From: Setoptus koraiensis
Taxonomy: Eukaryota; Arthropoda
Assembly: GCA_048013815.1 (NCBI GenBank)
Contig: CM106585.1
Coordinates: 8,246,001 to 8,310,000 of the forward strand
Reading direction: 5' to 3'
Length of the DNA: 64,000 nucleotides
Below the pieces are notes generated by a model. That model was not told where the DNA came from and searched no databases. It was given only the letters and a program-made list of their open reading frames with translations. Positions 60,610-64,000 of this stretch are shown here, piece after piece (within the stretch, counting starts at the first letter, position 1; each line of letters begins with the position of its first letter). Position numbers and translations under genes: made by a program.

Positions 60610-60646
60610 TAGTCATGAGTGTGCCGGCGAGTGACACTCATGACTA
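60610..60646. repeat. Perfect inverted repeat, 13-bp stem
   Basis: Arms 60610-60622 (TAGTCATGAGTGT) and 60634-60646 are exact reverse complements around 11 bases. Confidence 0.87.
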
Positions 60647-61437
60647 AAATGGATAAAATGGCTAAAATGGCTAAAATAGTCGCTCGTTTTGTGTGTCTCA
60701 CAAAACGATCGACTTGCACAATTTCAAGCCGGTGCCGCCGGTTGCGCGTAGACGGTGCCAATTCGGCGTGCACGTTGCGCCTCGATGCAAACTATGCGAA
60801 TACCAGAGTCCGTATTTGAACATATTTGATCAAATGGCTTTTCGTTGTCTTGATGAAATTGCTCCAGTTTGTGCGCCTGTGTCGTCTCTGGGCACTCAGC
60901 GAGGTAGCTCTGGTTTGTGAGGCTCCAACAGAGGCCGTTGGTTTGGTGTGTGTGCTGTTTGTTTTCATTTGGGGCGCCTCGAGACAAATAATGGACACAC
61001 AGAGAATAAGGATAAGCCACCTAGAGGCAAAAAGGGGCGCCCCTTGAGACAGCTCGAACAAATTGATGCGATTGGCCCGAGTGTGGCAAACAGCACAATA
61101 TTTATACAAGTTTGAGCTATCATTGTTTTTCAATTGAGCCCCTGAAGAGAATAGAATGGGCTCCATGATACAAGTAGCACAGCGAAAAGAATAAAACAAC
61201 AACAACAACAAAAAATAGTCCTCTCGTCAAGTTGAGAGTCTCACAACCGAATACTATTACCATAGACTTGATGTGATCGTATGGTTTAAGTGCACAGGCG
61301 CGGCCAGATCAATCTCCTCGGCTAATATTCGGCTTAACTAGAGCCGGCAGTGAGAATAAGTGAGCCAAACCTGGTGAGAATAACCGAGCCGACTCTGGTG
61401 AAAATAATAATAGAGACTAACGAAAAACAACGAAGAG

Positions 61438-61690
61438 TTATTTAGATTCGCCTGGTGACATTGAGAAAACAAAACAGAACAACCAAACAATGGCAATATT
61501 ATATAATATCTGTATGCTGCAATTTGATGATTGATGACATGGGCCACCTTTGCCGCCAGCTAGAGAAATTATACTATTCGTGTAACTGGCGTTCAGTGTC
61601 ACGCAGTGAACGTCGAACGTGCCGGTACAGGTAAAGTTTGTCACCGTAATAGTGCCAAATTGTACACCAACTACATACCGATCAATTGTA
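61438..61690 (-). other. Possible cryptic exon with glycoprotein-like sequence
   Basis: On the minus strand an open segment reads VGVQFGTITVTNFTCTGTF, DVHCVTLNASYTNS and GGPCHQSSNCSIQI, then a hydrophobic end (LYNIAIVWLFCFVFS) and a stop near 61438. It has four cysteines and three N-glycosylation sequons within about 45 residues. A TGTAG acceptor-like site precedes the segment and an in-frame TGA lies just upstream of it. No family is recognised and no partner exon was found. Confidence 0.25.
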
Positions 61691-62451
61691 TTGTTTCATG
61701 AAATTTGGTTGTTGGCTCGCACAAGGTTAAATAGTGGCGCATTTGTTAGGGCTTCGCTATTTATTTGAGGCAACCTTGCAGATGCGCCCTATTCGGTGAC
61801 ATAGAGCGCGCCCAAACACGCCGGACTCTTTGGACTGTTTGATTATTCATCGCAAATTAACTATGCGTGGGAGTTTTTTGCAATGATCGCGAATCAATTG
61901 AACGATTCCAATTTGAACGATTCCGCCCAAAATCAGCGTCCAATATTCTCTGGATATTCGTGGCTTTTCAAATTTCCGTTCCGATTTTTCCCACCGAAAA
62001 GCAAATTCCTCGCTGTCTCTACAAATTGGGCACTGGTTTTAGACATTTGCATCACCACTAGAGGTACAATTAAGCCCAAAATAATGATGGAAGCACAAGA
62101 AAATGAATGCGAATTAGCATGCAAGAGTAAATGAAAAGTGGAGCGCTCTTGGCAAGCCATAATTTGAAAGACGCCACCTGGTGGCGAGACCAGGAAAGTA
62201 GGACAGGTGACGCATTCCATGGCGCTGCCCGAACTTTTGTGTCCATGACACGCCCATTACGAGAAAAAACAACAACAACAACAATAATAATAACAAAAAT
62301 TCTCAAAATCACACCCATTTCTACTTGAGGTCCTCACTACATCAATCAAATATTTTATTTGGCATCATATTTTAAAACAAAATATTTGCATATCCCGAAT
62401 CTCTTACGTTCTGTAGACAGACGAGAATGGTGAGGAAACGCTCCCCAAATT

Positions 62452-63280
62452 ATGCCTTCTTTTGATCACATCACCACAGAACATTGTGCGGATCTAGAAA
62501 AATATCCAACAAAACATTTTATTAATTTATTATCCCATGGTGATCAGATGCATCAGACTTATATGAAACTCAGATTGACAGCATACAAATCAAACATGGA
62601 CGGTATGCACAAACAACAGCAACAAAAAATGAAGGTAAGATGACGAATTGGACCCAAAACCAAACTTGCCTCGCTCGCCGACGACATCCATCGCTAACCC
62701 ACCAATGTTTCGCTTCTCATATTTTACAACTAATACATCCGTTTAGGTCACAAATAACCTAACGGTTTTACTCACAAGCTCTACAGTGCTTCTTCTGGTG
62801 TGTGCCACTCTACCCCGAGCTGCTGGATTATCGCCATCAAATTTCTCCTCTTCACCTCAGTTGCCATCAAACACAATTTACAGAGACGACCAACACGATG
62901 ATGTTCGCTGTAAATGTGTCTGTCCCTCTCCGCAAGTGGTATTCAGGGATTCCAGTCCAACTCAAAGGAGATTGTATGTTGGAAACTCTTCGCCAGAACA
63001 ATGTAATTGTTACAACGTAGTCCAGCCTCATATAGATCCCAAGATGTTGTTACAGATCAAAGATTTTTGCGCTAGATGCGAATGCAAATACCAGAGTCGT
63101 AATACGGCCACCATTAGATGGTCGGTATTGTTCGTCGTATTTGTACTGTCAATTCTGTGTCTTTATATGCTAGCCTACAGTCTCTGGGAGAATTACAGAC
63201 TTCACGGAGCAAGAGGCTTTCCCATTCCTTCCTTTTTGAAGGGCTCTAGATTAGATAATGAGCCGTTATCACTTAATTAG
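62452..63280 (+). CDS. TMEM9: TMEM9-family membrane protein
   Basis: Two exons, 62452-62634 and 62747-63280, join in phase 0 to 238 codons. TMEM9 proteins are single-pass glycoproteins of late endosomes and lysosomes, linked to V-ATPase and acidification in vertebrates. Seen: the paired Cys motifs VRCKCVCPSP (Cys about 116/118/120), EQCNCYNVVQPHI (147/149) and FCARCECKYQSRNTATI (169/172/174), then one membrane helix (about 185-207, VLFVVFVLSILCLYMLAY) and a short tail. One sequon, NSS, lies before the second Cys pair. Start: the first ATG in the frame (62452) puts 60 polar residues ahead of the hydrophobic leader. The last ATG of exon 1 (62629) yields a normal signal peptide (MKVTNNLTVLLTSSTVLLLV) and 179 residues, close to the family's usual length of about 183, and is the better choice. 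Confidence 0.92.
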
Positions 63281-64000
63281 TTAATTATTATTATTATACT
63301 ATTCACGCACGTTTAGTTATGACTTATGAGAAACAAACTATATACGCACCAAACACAACTATCGCCATAATAGATGAATAGTGCATGGTTTGATATTTTT
63401 GATTCGATTTTATTCAAAAAAGGTCACACAATAATTCTAAATCTAAACCTCTAGTCACATTTGCATCACCAATGCGTCCACCATTAATCCTTACCAGATA
63501 CCGGGATCTCAGTAGTTCAGAATTTCTACCGTTGCATCGACTTGATTGCATCGAGTTTACATCACCCTCTGCCTAGCTAGTAGATTATCCAATTTTAGAA
63601 ACATTATTCAAACTTCCCTCAAACTAGTTTTAGTAGCAGAGAGAATCGCTGGCCTGACATGTGAGCTGTCAGCCATATCAGATTTCAGGTTTCAGTTACA
63701 GATTGCACGACCGATTAATCACCGAGTATAGGAGGGGAAAAAAGGCCTGCTCTCGCCCATCTCGCTCGCACTCACTAAAAATCCGACTAGATCTTTTGTT
63801 TAGTCAACTATTCAGCTTTAGAAGGTCTACCTATATAAGTTCCCATGGAATCTCTTTTATTGAAGCACTGAGAGGGGAGTGCATAAATCATTGATGCGAT
63901 AATTGATTTACAATAATACTCAGTAATGTGAATATAACACCAATCTATTTAGAATCTATGTATCTTGTAGGTGTGATTAAACTCATTTGTGGAAACACAT
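63281..64000. other. TMEM9 3' UTR and downstream sequence
   Basis: AT-rich sequence with no open frame of note and no recognisable gene up to the window edge. A TATATAAG at about 63831-63838 could be chance. Confidence 0.5.

Larger units (their letters stand above)
57363..62451. other. Intergenic region between KCC upstream sequence and TMEM9
   Basis: About 5 kb. It contains an 18-bp tandem triplet (58573-58625), TTCGAACAG(C/T) repeats (59766-59830), a duplicated TTACATAATCGGCCG (60025-60062), a 13-bp hairpin (60610-60646) and two minus-strand protein-like fragments (58094-58288 and 61438-61690) of unknown origin. AT content rises again towards the TMEM9 gene. No clear promoter is seen. Confidence 0.55.

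Noticed and set aside
60792..61211. 139-codon minus-strand frame near 61 kb
   Set aside because: Begins in a TTG repeat without an ATG, has no recognisable domain and fits a chance frame; kept out of the gene list.
61883..62220. Open frames on both strands just upstream of TMEM9
   Set aside because: Overlapping on opposite strands with similar plausibility, no splice support and no domain.

Overview
This is animal nuclear DNA, most likely from an arthropod and possibly a mite or other chelicerate. The genes are spliced, with mostly short introns (83-582 bp) bounded by GT/AG. The proteins belong to animal families and carry long Asn, Gln and His runs. No ribosomal, transfer-RNA or organelle sequence is visible, and no species call can be made from the sequence alone.

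Layout. (1) 1-2191, +: the last three exons of a CD36-type class B scavenger receptor whose ectodomain carries a long His/Asn-rich stretch. (2) 4561-6483, +: a complete three-exon SIRT7-class deacylase. (3) 7218-13787, +: an ORP1-type oxysterol-binding-protein-related gene (ankyrin repeats, PH, FFAT, sterol/PI4P-transfer domain). Its internal alternative first exon predicts a short form with only the lipid-transfer domain. (4) 14830-52836, -: a K-Cl cotransporter (SLC12A4-7 class) in four coding exons that join in frame to exactly 1407 codons plus stop. Two of its introns are very large (about 17.2 and 16.4 kb). (5) Inside the 16.4 kb intron, on the opposite strand, lie two complete genes for predicted secreted proteins: a Gly/Tyr/Ser/Gln-rich structural-type protein (19659-21744) and a 604-residue protein with a cathepsin-propeptide (I29)-like domain but no protease domain (26158-28245). 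(6) 62452-63280, +: a TMEM9-family membrane protein.

The genes do not form a pathway. Three of the housekeeping genes act in lipid or ion handling at membranes (CD36, ORP1, KCC), and TMEM9 and ORP1L-type proteins both act on late endosomes/lysosomes. The ORP and KCC genes converge tail to tail, with about 1 kb between stop codons.

The KCC introns and the 53-61 kb region upstream of KCC differ from the flanks. They are visibly richer in G+C and carry many minisatellites, perfect short hairpins and at least 14 copies of the self-complementary octamer GGGGCCCC. They also hold a few orphan open frames, notably 45604-46125 (-). The most unusual items are the orphan I29-like protein, the low-complexity insertions in the extracellular parts of the CD36 and KCC proteins, the dual-product ORP1 gene, and the hairpin/octamer signature of the large introns.
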